This document shows, piece after piece, positions 1-8,092 of a stretch of DNA of 64,000 nt (position 1 is the stretch's first letter; each line of letters starts with the position of its first letter). The notes beneath the pieces are model-generated. The model was given only the letters and a program-made list of their open reading frames with translations. It searched no databases and was not told the origin of the DNA. The stretch covers positions 153,770-217,769 of the forward strand of contig CALYBL010000029.1 of assembly GCA_944412495.1 (NCBI GenBank). The letters run 5' to 3'. This DNA is from an uncultured Clostridia bacterium. GTDB taxonomy: Bacteria; Bacillota; Clostridia; Oscillospirales; Acutalibacteraceae. The position numbers and the translations under genes are program-made.

Positions 1-29
1 AATTACATCTTGACAATCAGGAGCAAATA

Positions 30-77
30 ATGCAAAATATAGTTGCTCGCAAAAATTCCAAACACGATATATTGTGT
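30..77 (+). promoter_or_regulatory. Pair of NrdR boxes upstream of nrdD
   Basis: Two 16-bp sites fit the NrdR box pattern acaCwAtATaTwGtgt. The downstream one at 62-77 (ACACGATATATTGTGT) is almost exact, and the upstream one at 30-45 (ATGCAAAATATAGTTG) keeps the core. Their centres are 32 bp apart, about three helical turns, which is the phasing known for paired NrdR sites. NrdR is the ATP/dATP-sensing repressor of RNR operons. The nrdR gene is not in this window. The promoter itself probably overlaps the boxes or lies before the window start. Confidence 0.8.
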
Positions 78-156
78 TTTTCTTTTATTCCGACAAAAGG
101 CGGCTGTTTTTTTGCGGCGGCCTGCCGACTATATTTCAGCAGAGGGGAAACAGGAC

Positions 157-2439
157 ATGATTCACAGCATTACAAAACGTGACGGACGTATAGTACTATA
201 CGACCAGCAGAAAATAGCGGCGGCTATTTTAAAGGCAATGGAAGCGTCGGGCGAAGGCAACGCTGCTGACGCCGCCAGAGTTGCAAACGACGTCCAGCGC
301 TCGCTTGAGCTTCGGTTTGACGGCGATGCGCCCGACATCGAAGCCATTCAGGACACCGTTGAGCAGCAGCTTATGAATCACGGCTTCAGCGCCTCGGCAA
401 AGGCATATATACTTTACCGCGCAAACCGTACCCGTGCGAGAGAATCAAGCACCTCTCTCATGAAGACCATTGACGAGATAACGCAGGTCGATGCGAGAAA
501 GAGCGACATGAAGCGCGACAACGCCAATATCGACGGCAACACAGCCATGGGCAGCATGCTCCAGATAGGTGCGGCCGGCGCCAAGGCATACAACGAGCAC
601 TATCTCCTTCGGCCGGAGCATGCCGAGGCTTACCGCGAAGGCGACATCCATATACACGATTTCGACTTCTATTCTCTGACAACCACCTGCTGCCAGATAG
701 ATATAATCAAGCTGTTCCACGGCGGCTTTTCCACCGGCCACGGATATCTGAGAGAGCCGCAGAGCATTCAGAGCTATGCAGCGCTCGCCGCTATAGCCAT
801 ACAGTCCAACCAGAACGACCAGCACGGCGGGCAGTCAATACCGAATTTCGACTACGGCATGGCAGAGGGCATTGCAAAATCCTTCAGGAAGGCATACCGC
901 AACGAGCTTACTGAAATTATAGAGGATTTTCTCGACAAGGACGACTGCAGTGAGACTGTTAAGGCAGTCATTTCAGACGCCGAGAGTGCCACAGGAGAAA
1001 CGGCAAGGCTCGAATGCAGCCAGGCGTTCGATACGGCGGTAGCCGGCGGGCTCGGCAAATCCTGCGGTATTTCCTCGGCCGATGCCGGGCACCTTATTAA
1101 GCGCGCGAGGAAGCGCGCCGAGCAGAAGACCGACAGGGACACCTATCAGGCCATGGAGGGCTTTGTGCACAATCTCAACACCATGCATTCCCGCGCCGGC
1201 GCACAGACGCCGTTCTCCTCAATCAACTACGGCACCGATGTTTCGCCCGAGGGACGTATGGCCATACGCAACATACTCATGGCGCTGGACGCCGGGCTCG
1301 GGCACGGAGAGACCTGCATCTTCCCCATTCACATTTTCAAGGTTAAGGAGGGTGTGAACTATAATCCCGGCGACCCTAACTACGATTTGTTCCGACTCAG
1401 CTGCAAGGTAAGCGCCAAGCGCCTTTTCCCGAACTTCGTATTTATAGACGCGCCCTTTAATCTTCAGTATTATCAGCCCGGCCGCCCGGAGACGGAGGTC
1501 GCCACTATGGGCTGCCGCACAAGGGTAATGGGCAATGTTTACGACCCGTCGCGCCAGATAGCGTATTCGCGCGGAAATCTTTCATTTACCTCCATCAATC
1601 TTCCGCGTATAGCCATTGAGAGCCGCGGCAACGAGGCGCTGTTCTATGAAAAGCTTCAGGGAGTGCTGGAGCTTGTGGCGCAGCAGCTGCTCGACAGGTT
1701 TGAAATTCAGGCCAGCAAGCATGTTTATAATTTCCCATTCCTCATGGGTCAGGGCGTGTGGCTGGACTCCGACAAGCTGGGTCCGCATGACAGCATAAGA
1801 GAGGTGCTCAAGCACGGCACGCTTTCCATAGGCTTTATAGGCCTTGCCGAAACTCTGACTGCACTGTACGGGCATCATCACGGCGAGAGCGAGGAAATGC
1901 AGGAAAAGGGTCTTGAAATTATTAAGTATATGAGAGACTTCTGCGACGAAAAATCGCAGGAGATGACGATGAACTTTACTCTTCTGGCAACGCCTGCCGA
2001 GGGGCTTGCGGGCCGCTTTATACGCATGGATCAGAAGCGCTACGGCAAAATTCCGGGCGTTACTGACAGGGAGTATTATACAAACAGCTTTCATATACCG
2101 GTATGGTATCCGATATCCGCGTATGACAAGATAAGGCTTGAGGGCCCGTATCACGCGCTATGCAACGCCGGACATATAAGCTATGTCGAGCTTAACGGCG
2201 ACACTGCGAAGAACGTCGAGGCATTTGAGGAGGTTGTCCGCTGGATGCACGACGCCGGCGTTGGCTACGGCAGTATAAACCACCCAGTTGACCGCGACCC
2301 TGTGTGCGGATATGTCGGAGTGATAAATGATGTATGTCCGCGCTGCGGCAGGCACGAGGGTGAGCCAATTTCCCCTGAACGAATGGCCGAGCTTAAGAAG
2401 ATGTACCCTGACATCCCGGTTTTTCAGGGTATAGAATAA
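157..2439 (+). CDS. nrdD: Anaerobic ribonucleoside-triphosphate reductase, catalytic subunit lacking the glycyl-radical tail
   Basis: Class III ribonucleotide reductase (760 aa), which reduces NTPs to dNTPs in the cytoplasm without oxygen. Residues 1-90 form an ATP-cone (opening MIHSITKRDGRIVLY). The barrel core follows, with TTTCCQID near residue 175 and the GHGETCIFPIHIF stretch. I chose the ATG at 157 because AGAGGGGAAACAGG precedes it and it starts the ATP-cone; an in-frame TTG at 43 overlaps the NrdR boxes. The protein ends soon after a zinc-ribbon-like segment with three cysteines (VCGY, CPRCG) and has no RxxGY glycyl-radical motif. That motif lies in the next, separate gene. The stop is followed by a 182-bp gap with a new promoter, so this looks like a real gene split. 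Family identity is secure; activity requires the partner peptide. Confidence 0.96.
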   Translation: MIHSITKRDGRIVLYDQQKIAAAILKAMEASGEGNAADAARVANDVQRSLELRFDGDAPDIEAIQDTVEQQLMNHGFSASAKAYILYRANRTRARESSTSLMKTIDEITQVDARKSDMKRDNANIDGNTAMGSMLQIGAAGAKAYNEHYLLRPEHAEAYREGDIHIHDFDFYSLTTTCCQIDIIKLFHGGFSTGHGYLREPQSIQSYAALAAIAIQSNQNDQHGGQSIPNFDYGMAEGIAKSFRKAYRNELTEIIEDFLDKDDCSETVKAVISDAESATGETARLECSQAFDTAVAGGLGKSCGISSADAGHLIKRARKRAEQKTDRDTYQAMEGFVHNLNTMHSRAGAQTPFSSINYGTDVSPEGRMAIRNILMALDAGLGHGETCIFPIHIFKVKEGVNYNPGDPNYDLFRLSCKVSAKRLFPNFVFIDAPFNLQYYQPGRPETEVATMGCRTRVMGNVYDPSRQIAYSRGNLSFTSINLPRIAIESRGNEALFYEKLQGVLELVAQQLLDRFEIQASKHVYNFPFLMGQGVWLDSDKLGPHDSIREVLKHGTLSIGFIGLAETLTALYGHHHGESEEMQEKGLEIIKYMRDFCDEKSQEMTMNFTLLATPAEGLAGRFIRMDQKRYGKIPGVTDREYYTNSFHIPVWYPISAYDKIRLEGPYHALCNAGHISYVELNGDTAKNVEAFEEVVRWMHDAGVGYGSINHPVDRDPVCGYVGVINDVCPRCGRHEGEPISPERMAELKKMYPDIPVFQGIE

Positions 2440-2529
2440 ATTTTTCGATTAGGTCAAAGGAAAGCTGCGCCTTAATTTTTATTTCCTTATGAAAATTTAA
2501 AAATATTTTAAATTTATATACGATTACAG

Positions 2530-2558
2530 TAGACATTCGCATCAATATATGGTATAAT
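2530..2558 (+). promoter_or_regulatory. Promoter of the glycyl-radical peptide gene
   Basis: TAGACA (2530-2535), a 17-bp spacer and a perfect TATAAT (2553-2558) lie in the nrdD-peptide gap, about 64 bp before the peptide start. This suggests that the radical domain and nrdG can be transcribed independently of nrdD. The AT-rich stretch around 2580-2597 resembles an NrdR half-site but does not fit the full box. Confidence 0.7.
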
Positions 2559-2621
2559 TACATTAGTTAAACGCAGAATACACATATTATATAGAATAGG
2601 CTTTGAAAAGAGGTTTTTAGC

Positions 2622-2789
2622 ATGGTAGAAAATAACATAAAGGCAAAAATGGGTGAAGGCATAGGCTTTGAGCGCATTCGCCGCATTACTGGATATCTTG
2701 TGGGCACAATGGACAAGTGGAACGATGCAAAGCGTGCCGAAGAGCGCGACCGCGTAAAGCACGGTCTTGACTGCGCCTGCGGCAAATAA
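2622..2789 (+). CDS. Stand-alone glycyl-radical domain of class III ribonucleotide reductase (55 aa)
   Basis: A 55-residue protein that is essentially only the NrdD C-terminal glycyl-radical domain. It carries RITGYLVGT (radical glycine at residue 24), then the WNDAKRAEERDRVKH segment typical of NrdD tails, and ends in CACGK. The start ATG follows AAAAGAGG with usual spacing, and its own promoter lies upstream. It is in a different frame from nrdD, and nrdG begins 10 bp after its stop, so the three genes form one locus. Inference: NrdG installs the radical on this peptide, which docks in the NrdD barrel, much as GrcA/YfiD repairs pyruvate formate-lyase. The terminal Cys-x-Cys could complete a metal site. 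Small proteins of this kind exist in databases as far as I recall, but I know of no functional description. Confidence 0.93.
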   Translation: MVENNIKAKMGEGIGFERIRRITGYLVGTMDKWNDAKRAEERDRVKHGLDCACGK

Positions 2790-2799
2790 TTCGTCGGAC

Positions 2800-3312
2800 A
2801 TGATAAGAATTGCCGGTATTGAAAACGACAGCATTGTAGACGGCCCTGGCATAAGAACGGTATTTTTCTGCCAGGGCTGTCCTCATCACTGCGCAGGCTG
2901 TCACAATGAAGAAACGTGGGACTTCTCCGGCGGCACGCCCATGGAGGAAGAAGAGCTATTTAACATCGTAAAGCGCAATCCCATATGCCGCAGGGTTACC
3001 TTTTCCGGCGGCGAGCCGTTTTCACAGGCGGCGGGCTTTGCAAGGCTTGCGCGTATGCTCAGGCAAAGCGGCTATGAGGTCGCCTCATACTCCGGATATA
3101 CCTTTGAAGAGCTTATAAACGGCACGCCGGAGCAGAGAGAGCTGCTGGAAAATATCGATATTCTGATAGACGGCAGATTTGTGCTTGAAAAGCGCAGCTT
3201 AGAGCTAAACTTCCGCGGCAGTACAAATCAGCGAATTATCGACGTTCCAAAAAGCCTCGCTGAAAAAAGAGCCGTACTTACTTCTGATGCGGGGTGGCTG
3301 GGTGAGTATTAG
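2800..3312 (+). CDS. nrdG: Anaerobic RNR activating enzyme, radical SAM (NrdG)
   Basis: A 170-aa radical SAM activase that cleaves S-adenosylmethionine and abstracts hydrogen from the RNR glycine. The CX3CX2C cluster motif is CPHHCAGC at residues 27-34, within FFCQGCPHHCAGCHN, followed by TFSGGEPF. The ATG at 2800 starts MIRIAGIENDSIVDGPGIR, the normal family N-terminus. The Shine-Dalgarno is weak and the gene begins 10 bp after the peptide stop, which points to translational coupling. An upstream in-frame TTG at 2767 overlaps the peptide gene and is less likely. In this locus its substrate is expected to be the separate 55-aa peptide rather than a full-length NrdD. Confidence 0.95.
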   Translation: MIRIAGIENDSIVDGPGIRTVFFCQGCPHHCAGCHNEETWDFSGGTPMEEEELFNIVKRNPICRRVTFSGGEPFSQAAGFARLARMLRQSGYEVASYSGYTFEELINGTPEQRELLENIDILIDGRFVLEKRSLELNFRGSTNQRIIDVPKSLAEKRAVLTSDAGWLGEY

Positions 3313-3376
3313 TTGTTTATTCTTCCCTGCCCCGGCCGTAAAACGTTTGCCGCGGACAAATTATGTTTATCACCGC

Positions 3377-3409
3377 AATATCCTGTCATTTTTGACAGGA
3401 TATTTTTTT
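3377..3409 (+). terminator. Intrinsic terminator of the nrd locus
   Basis: Perfect 12-bp stem (AATATCCTGTCA paired with TGACAGGATATT), four-base loop and a seven-T run, 64 bp after the nrdG stop. Confidence 0.93.
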
Positions 3410-3502
3410 GCCTGTAAATTGTAATAGCAAATATGCGAAAAATATATTATAATATATCAGGTAAATATTCATAATAAAACATTTGCAAAGGACTGTGGCT
3501 GT

Positions 3503-4174
3503 TTGAAAACCATTGCCGTAATAGATGATGACATAAACATAGGAAACATGCTTCAGGAGCTGCTAAGCAGCTCAGGATACAACGTTCTGCGTGCATATTC
3601 CGGCACAGAGGCGCTGCTGCTGCTTTCATCACAAAGCGCCGACCTGATTCTGCTCGATTTAATGCTTCCTGGGCTTTCCGGCGAAGAAATACTTTCCAAA
3701 ATATGCAGCGTACCCGTTATCGTAATAAGCGCAAAAGCGGATGTAAACGATAAGGTAGAGCTTCTTATGAGCGGCGCGGCGGATTATCTTACAAAGCCGT
3801 TTGACACCAATGAGCTGCTTGCAAGAATAGCTGCACAGCTGCGCAGCGCCGGTCTTCAAAAGGGCGGTGACGGCAGGCTGAGCTTCCACGGCCTTGAGCT
3901 TATGACAGAGACCAGAACCGTTATGGTCAACGGTGAAAAAATTCATCTCACGAAAACGGAATTTGCCATATTAAAGCAGCTTATGAAAAATCCGCACCAG
4001 GTTATTACAAAATCACAGCTTCTCGATTTAATAAGCGAAGATACTGCCGACTGTCTTGATGAAAATTCGCTTAAGGTGCACATAAGCAATATGAGAAAAA
4101 AGCTGCGGGAAACCGGCGGCATGGACTATATCGAGTCCGTGTGGGGTATAGGCTTTAAAATGCGCGACCTGTAA
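3503..4174 (+). CDS. OmpR/PhoB-family response regulator
   Basis: A 223-aa two-component regulator. The receiver domain (1-115) has the acidic pocket VIDDD, phospho-acceptor Asp52 in LLDLMLPG and the conserved lysine in TKPFD. The C-terminal winged-helix domain (about 125-223) contains LTKTEFAILKQL and ends VWGIGFKMRDL. The start is a TTG preceded by AAAGGAC; no in-frame ATG fits better. Its probable kinase is not adjacent but lies 2.3 kb downstream, after an ABC transporter, and direct repeats before the transporter are candidate operators. The set resembles BcrAB/lantibiotic-immunity modules. The inducing signal cannot be read from the sequence. Confidence 0.93.
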   Translation: MKTIAVIDDDINIGNMLQELLSSSGYNVLRAYSGTEALLLLSSQSADLILLDLMLPGLSGEEILSKICSVPVIVISAKADVNDKVELLMSGAADYLTKPFDTNELLARIAAQLRSAGLQKGGDGRLSFHGLELMTETRTVMVNGEKIHLTKTEFAILKQLMKNPHQVITKSQLLDLISEDTADCLDENSLKVHISNMRKKLRETGGMDYIESVWGIGFKMRDL

Positions 4175-4187
4175 GGGCCGCGCATTT
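4158..4187 (+). terminator. Hairpin overlapping the response-regulator stop codon
   Basis: A 9-bp perfect stem (AAATGCGCG with CGCGCATTT) encloses the TAA stop in its 12-base loop and is followed by pyrimidine-rich sequence without a clean T-run. It may be a weak terminator or a stability hairpin separating the regulator from the transporter. Confidence 0.45.
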
Positions 4188-4680
4188 CTCCTGTTATCTC
4201 CCGCACAAAAATTTAGTATAGCCGTCTAACCGCACTGTAAAAGCTTTATTCTGCTGCAAATTGTGCATTCAAGGCACCGAAAAGCTATCAGCACATTTTA
4301 AGCTGTATTATGATTATGCATTTACAGCGGCTAATTATATTCGATTCATGTCTATGTAAAGCCATACGCTTTTGCCGGTTATATCGCGCTTTGTCAAAAA
4401 CCGTTTATCTAAAGCAGACATAAAGCCGCATTGACTGCGGGCTTAGAACTATTTTCGAAAAAACGTGCTTTTGCCGGCGCTGCCAATGCTCTCTTACCGC
4501 TCAATTCAAGCCGCTTGGCAAAGCACTGGCTTAAGTTTGGATATTATAATGACTCCGCCTGCCGTTTTGCAAAACCGCTTTAAGCAGGCGGCTTTATTTT
4601 TTAGATAAGCGGCAGCAAAAATCTTATATTTTGGGTATATTCCCTCTTCATAATCAAAAACTTTATTATCTTATTGTTTT
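4188..4680. other. About 490 bp without a gene, containing one terminator-like hairpin
   Basis: No ORF with a ribosome binding site is visible. A hairpin at 4555-4602 (CCGCCTGC pairing with GCAGGCGG, then CTTTATTTTTT) is a plausible plus-strand terminator and would insulate the ABC operon from the regulator gene. A TATAAT at 4545-4550 lies just before it without a matching -35 element. Confidence 0.6.
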
Positions 4681-4730
4681 CTTAACACTGTTCTTAACCG
4701 CTTCCTTTACATTTTAGCGTTATTATATAC
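4681..4730 (+). promoter_or_regulatory. Candidate response-regulator operator and ABC promoter
   Basis: CTTAAC occurs as a direct repeat at 4681-4686 and 4693-4698, 12 bp apart, about one helical turn, as expected for an OmpR-type dimer. A TATTATATAC -10 region follows at 4721-4730, and the ABC start is 24 bp further on. The repeats sit where a -35 would be, which fits activator-dependent transcription. The link to the regulator at 3503 is inferred from position. Confidence 0.5.
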
Positions 4731-4754
4731 ACATCCTGAGAAAGGAGCAAAAAT

Positions 4755-5669
4755 ATGGATTATATTTTAACCACAAGCAATCTGTGCAAAAGATATGGAG
4801 CCGTAAATGTGCTGAACAATATTTCAATTCATGTCGAAAAGGGCGCGATATACGGCCTTATAGGTAAAAATGGTGCCGGAAAGACCACTCTTATCAGGGT
4901 AATATGCGGCCTTCAGTACCCGACATGCGGCGAATACAGCATATTCGGAGTCAAAAACTCAGACAGGGAGATTGGCAGTATGCGCAGGCGCATGGGTGCC
5001 ATTGTTGACAGTCCGGCAATATATCTTAATATGACAGCGGAAGAAAATATCAAACAGCAGTACTGCATACTCGGCCGGCCGAATTTTGACGGTATTGATG
5101 AGCTTCTCGACATGGTCGGGCTGTCAGACGTAAAAAAGAAAAAGGCAAGCCATTTTTCTTTAGGCATGCGTCAGCGGCTCGGCATTGCACTGGTACTTTG
5201 CGGCGACCCCGATTTAATACTGCTCGACGAGCCCACAAACGGAATCGACCCGCAGGGCATTATCCAAATACGCGAGATGCTTATAAGACTTAATCGTGAC
5301 AAGCAGATAACTATTATTATATCCAGTCATATTTTGGGCGAGCTTTCAAAAATGGCGACACATTATGGCTTTATTGATAAAGGAAGCATCATAAAGGAGA
5401 TAACCGCCGCCGAGATAGAACACTCATGCCGGAAGTGCATGAGTGTTAAGGTGTCGGATATGACCTCTCTTATTAAGGTGATGGACGCTGGCGGCATGGA
5501 ATACAGGATAACGTCGGGAAATACCGCGGATATATACGGAGAGCACAATATAACCGATATGGCAGTAGCGCTTAAGAACGAAGGATGTAATATTTTGGGT
5601 CTGTCTGAGAGAGACGAAACACTTGAGAGCTATTATATCAATCTGATAGGAGGCGGTAAAAATGTCTGA
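4755..5669 (+). CDS. ABC transporter ATP-binding protein, BcrA-like
   Basis: A 304-aa ATPase subunit. The Walker A is GKNGAGKTT (about residues 38-46), the signature is LSLGMRQRL-like (SLGMRQRLG), and the Walker B is LILLDEPTNGIDP. About 80 extra C-terminal residues follow, as in bacitracin/lantibiotic exporters. A strong AAAGGAGC precedes the ATG. The gene overlaps the permease start by 8 bp, so they form one translational unit. It powers a membrane exporter, probably for peptide antibiotics or for sensing them. The substrate is inferred from gene order only. Confidence 0.93.
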   Translation: MDYILTTSNLCKRYGAVNVLNNISIHVEKGAIYGLIGKNGAGKTTLIRVICGLQYPTCGEYSIFGVKNSDREIGSMRRRMGAIVDSPAIYLNMTAEENIKQQYCILGRPNFDGIDELLDMVGLSDVKKKKASHFSLGMRQRLGIALVLCGDPDLILLDEPTNGIDPQGIIQIREMLIRLNRDKQITIIISSHILGELSKMATHYGFIDKGSIIKEITAAEIEHSCRKCMSVKVSDMTSLIKVMDAGGMEYRITSGNTADIYGEHNITDMAVALKNEGCNILGLSERDETLESYYINLIGGGKNV

Positions 5670-6489
5670 CCTGCTGCGCTCAAACTTCCGCAGGCTTGCA
5701 AAAAGCACCTCGTTTTGGGTAATTTTTTTCTTAATGATTCTTTGCACCTCCGCAGCCTGCGTATACGAATACAGAGATTCATTAGGCGTTACTTCCGGCG
5801 GACCGACGCTTGACGATGTCTTCTTTCAGCTTGTTCTGCTTATCCCCATTTTACTTTCTTATTCCGTCAGCATTTTTACAACTTCAGATTACGATTATGG
5901 AACCTTAAAAAATAAAATTATAACCGGCTGTTCACGCACAAAAATCTACCTTGCCAATTTCGTAACCAACTCAGTATCAAGCATATTTATCCTGCTTGGT
6001 CACATGGTCGCTTCATTATCTGTCGGCATACCACTGCTGGATTCTTTTGAACTTGAGCCAATGACATTTTTTGCATATACACTCAGCACAGTATTCATGG
6101 TGCTTGCATGCGCCGCTGTTTTTACCATGATTTCAATGCTTAATCAAAACAGAAGCACCGCAATATCTTTTTCTATTGCGTCTGTCGTCATTACTATTAT
6201 ATTGGTAACATTTTTGTTTAACCGTCTAAACATATCTGAATATAAAATCTCATATATTCCTTCCATCAATGATATCACCTCTCAAAAAATTCCAAACCCG
6301 GAATATGTCTCCGGTTTTCTTCGCAGCTTATATCAGTTTATCATTGATTTCCTGCCCACGGGGCAAAGCTTCCAGATAGGCATGATGGACACAGTTAATA
6401 TATGGGTAATGCCGGTTTATTCTGTTATTGTAATTATCATCTCCACTGCCGTCGGTATAATATTCTTCAGACGTAAAAACATTAAATAA
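5662..6489 (+). CDS. ABC transporter permease, BcrB-like
   Basis: A 275-aa integral membrane protein of the ABC-2 type. Hydrophobic spans appear near residues 17-33, 51-70, 95-120, 132-155, 165-185 and 250-270, with a soluble loop around 190-235. It begins inside the ATPase gene (shared ATGTCTGA) and should form the membrane channel for that ATPase. Sequence divergence is typical for this group, so the call rests on topology and neighbourhood. Confidence 0.85.
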   Translation: MSDLLRSNFRRLAKSTSFWVIFFLMILCTSAACVYEYRDSLGVTSGGPTLDDVFFQLVLLIPILLSYSVSIFTTSDYDYGTLKNKIITGCSRTKIYLANFVTNSVSSIFILLGHMVASLSVGIPLLDSFELEPMTFFAYTLSTVFMVLACAAVFTMISMLNQNRSTAISFSIASVVITIILVTFLFNRLNISEYKISYIPSINDITSQKIPNPEYVSGFLRSLYQFIIDFLPTGQSFQIGMMDTVNIWVMPVYSVIVIIISTAVGIIFFRRKNIK

Positions 6490-6522
6490 AGAGCATTATT
6501 AACAAAGGCTGGAGGTAAGCGT

Positions 6523-7422
6523 ATGATATATTTTCTTACAGCATTATGTACAGTATTCTTTATCTTAATATGTATTCTCAGCCTTAAAATTTTCAGTCTG
6601 CGAAAGGCGGCAGATGAAATAAGGCGTCAGTTTAAAGCGCATGCATCGGGCGATACAAATACCGGCATAAAAATATCCTCCGGTGACAGTAAAATGCGAA
6701 AGCTTGCTTCCGATATTGACAGCCAGCTGAAAAGCATACGTATGAACAGGCTGAAATATGAGCATGGCGACAGAACTCTTAAAGAGGCTGTAACGAGTAT
6801 CTCTCACGACCTGCGCACCCCTCTTACTGCCATAAGCGGATATTTAGACCTGCTTAAGGGCGAGGAGGCAAGCGAAAAGGCGAAGGAATATATAAGCATT
6901 ATTTCCGAACGCACACAAACCATGAAAAATCTCATACAGGAGCTGCTGGATTTTTCCGTAATTCTCTCAGGCAGCCGATATATTGAAAAGGAATCAGTTT
7001 CGCTGAACTCTGCGTTTGAGGAATGCCTTGCGGCATATTACGGACTGCTTACGCAAAGGGGTATCACTCCGAAAATTATTATGCCGCAAAACGAGATAGT
7101 AAGATATTTAAACGAATCCTCTCTTTCCCGAATACTCGGGAATATTATCAGCAACGCCGCAAAATACAGCGACTGCGATTTTGTCGCAGAGCTTAGGCCA
7201 AACGGTGAGATGATTTTTTCAAACAGCTCAAGCGAGCTTGACGCCATAGATCTCGGACGTCTTTTCGATAGGTTTTTTACCGTGCAGAACGGGCGGAGCT
7301 CTACCGGGCTGGGACTTTCAATAGCGCGCACTCTCACTGAAAATATGGGCGGCTCACTTACGGCCGACTATTCTGACGGCGTAATTACACTCAAGCTGTC
7401 TTTTCCAGAGGCGTTATCCTGA
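6523..7422 (+). CDS. Sensor histidine kinase with a single short N-terminal membrane anchor
   Basis: A 299-aa kinase: one membrane span (residues 2-22), a linker, the HisKA domain with phospho-His95 in SISHDLRTP, then the ATPase domain with NIISNAAKYS and TGLGLSIARTL. There is almost no extracellular sensor loop. This is common among kinases that sense through an associated ABC permease, and the gene follows the permease by 33 bp after GGAGG. It most likely pairs with the regulator at 3503, since no other two-component partner is present. Confidence 0.92.
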   Translation: MIYFLTALCTVFFILICILSLKIFSLRKAADEIRRQFKAHASGDTNTGIKISSGDSKMRKLASDIDSQLKSIRMNRLKYEHGDRTLKEAVTSISHDLRTPLTAISGYLDLLKGEEASEKAKEYISIISERTQTMKNLIQELLDFSVILSGSRYIEKESVSLNSAFEECLAAYYGLLTQRGITPKIIMPQNEIVRYLNESSLSRILGNIISNAAKYSDCDFVAELRPNGEMIFSNSSSELDAIDLGRLFDRFFTVQNGRSSTGLGLSIARTLTENMGGSLTADYSDGVITLKLSFPEALS

Positions 7423-7462
7423 GAAATTTAACTTATCTAATAATATCCTTCCTAAAAATGTT

Positions 7463-7510
7463 GCAGAAAAGCGGCAGTGTAAATTATCAATTTGCCTGCT
7501 GCTTTTCTGC
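7463..7510. repeat. 15-bp inverted repeat downstream of the kinase
   Basis: GCAGAAAAGCGGCAG at 7463-7477 pairs with CTGCTGCTTTTCTGC at 7496-7510 (one G-T pair) across an 18-base loop. Its place 40 bp after the kinase stop suggests transcript termination or 3'-end protection, although the T-run is poor. Confidence 0.5.
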
Positions 7511-7619
7511 ACTTAGACATTTTTACATCAAACATTTCATTGCTCTGTTCAAAATCTGTTATATAGCTTTTCCGCCGCCATTTAAAGTCAATACATTTTG
7601 CTTAACCTATGCACACAAT

Positions 7620-7654
7620 CAAAAAAACGGTTCGGTATATAATACCGAACCGTT
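7620..7654 (-). terminator. Intrinsic terminator of rplJ-rplL
   Basis: A perfect 13-bp stem (AACGGTTCGGTAT with ATACCGAACCGTT), three-base loop and seven T residues on the minus strand, 15 bp after the rplL stop. It ends the ribosomal operon, so rpoB does not follow rplL here. Confidence 0.95.
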
Positions 7655-7669
7655 ATGCTTAAAGTAAAA

Positions 7670-8053
7670 TTATTTAAGCTCTACCTTAGCGCCGACTTCC
7701 TCAAGCTTCTTCTTCATTTCCTCGGCGTCGTCCTTAGAAACGCCCTCCTTAACAGCCTTGGGAGCGCCGTCGACAAGAGCCTTTGCCTCAGCAAGGCCAA
7801 GACCGGTTATCTCACGTACTACCTTGATAACCTTTATCTTCTCAGCGCCTACCTCAGCGAGAACAACGTCGAACTCGGTCTTCTCCTCAGCGGCAGCGGC
7901 AGCACCGCCGGCAGCCGGAGCAGCGGCTACAGCTACAGGAGCGGCAGCAGAAACGCCGAATTCCTCTTCAAGGGCCTTTACAAGCTCAGAAAGCTCAAGA
8001 ACCGTTAATGCTTTTACTTCTTCAATTAAATTTGTTACCTTCTCAGATGCCAT
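7670..8053 (-). CDS. rplL: Ribosomal protein L7/L12
   Basis: A 127-aa stalk protein of the large ribosomal subunit that recruits translation GTPases. The N-terminal dimerisation helices lead into an Ala/Gly-rich hinge ([15 protein letters not shown]) and the globular C-terminal domain ([29 protein letters not shown]). GGAGG precedes the ATG. The gene lies 39 bp after rplJ and shares its promoter and leader. Confidence 0.98.
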   Translation of the reverse strand: MASEKVTNLIEEVKALTVLELSELVKALEEEFGVSAAAPVAVAAAPAAGGAAAAAEEKTEFDVVLAEVGAEKIKVIKVVREITGLGLAEAKALVDGAPKAVKEGVSKDDAEEMKKKLEEVGAKVELK

Positions 8054-8092
8054 GATATGTTAACCTCCAAAATTTTATTTTTGTTTTTTATT

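Noticed and set aside
2437..2622. nrdD break as a sequencing frameshift or readthrough
   Set aside because: The two coding parts are 182 bp apart in different frames, and the second has its own promoter and ribosome binding site; a single error cannot join them.
4545..4602. TATAAT plus terminator as a small RNA gene
   Set aside because: No -35 at a usable distance and the transcript would be only about 40 nt, mostly terminator.
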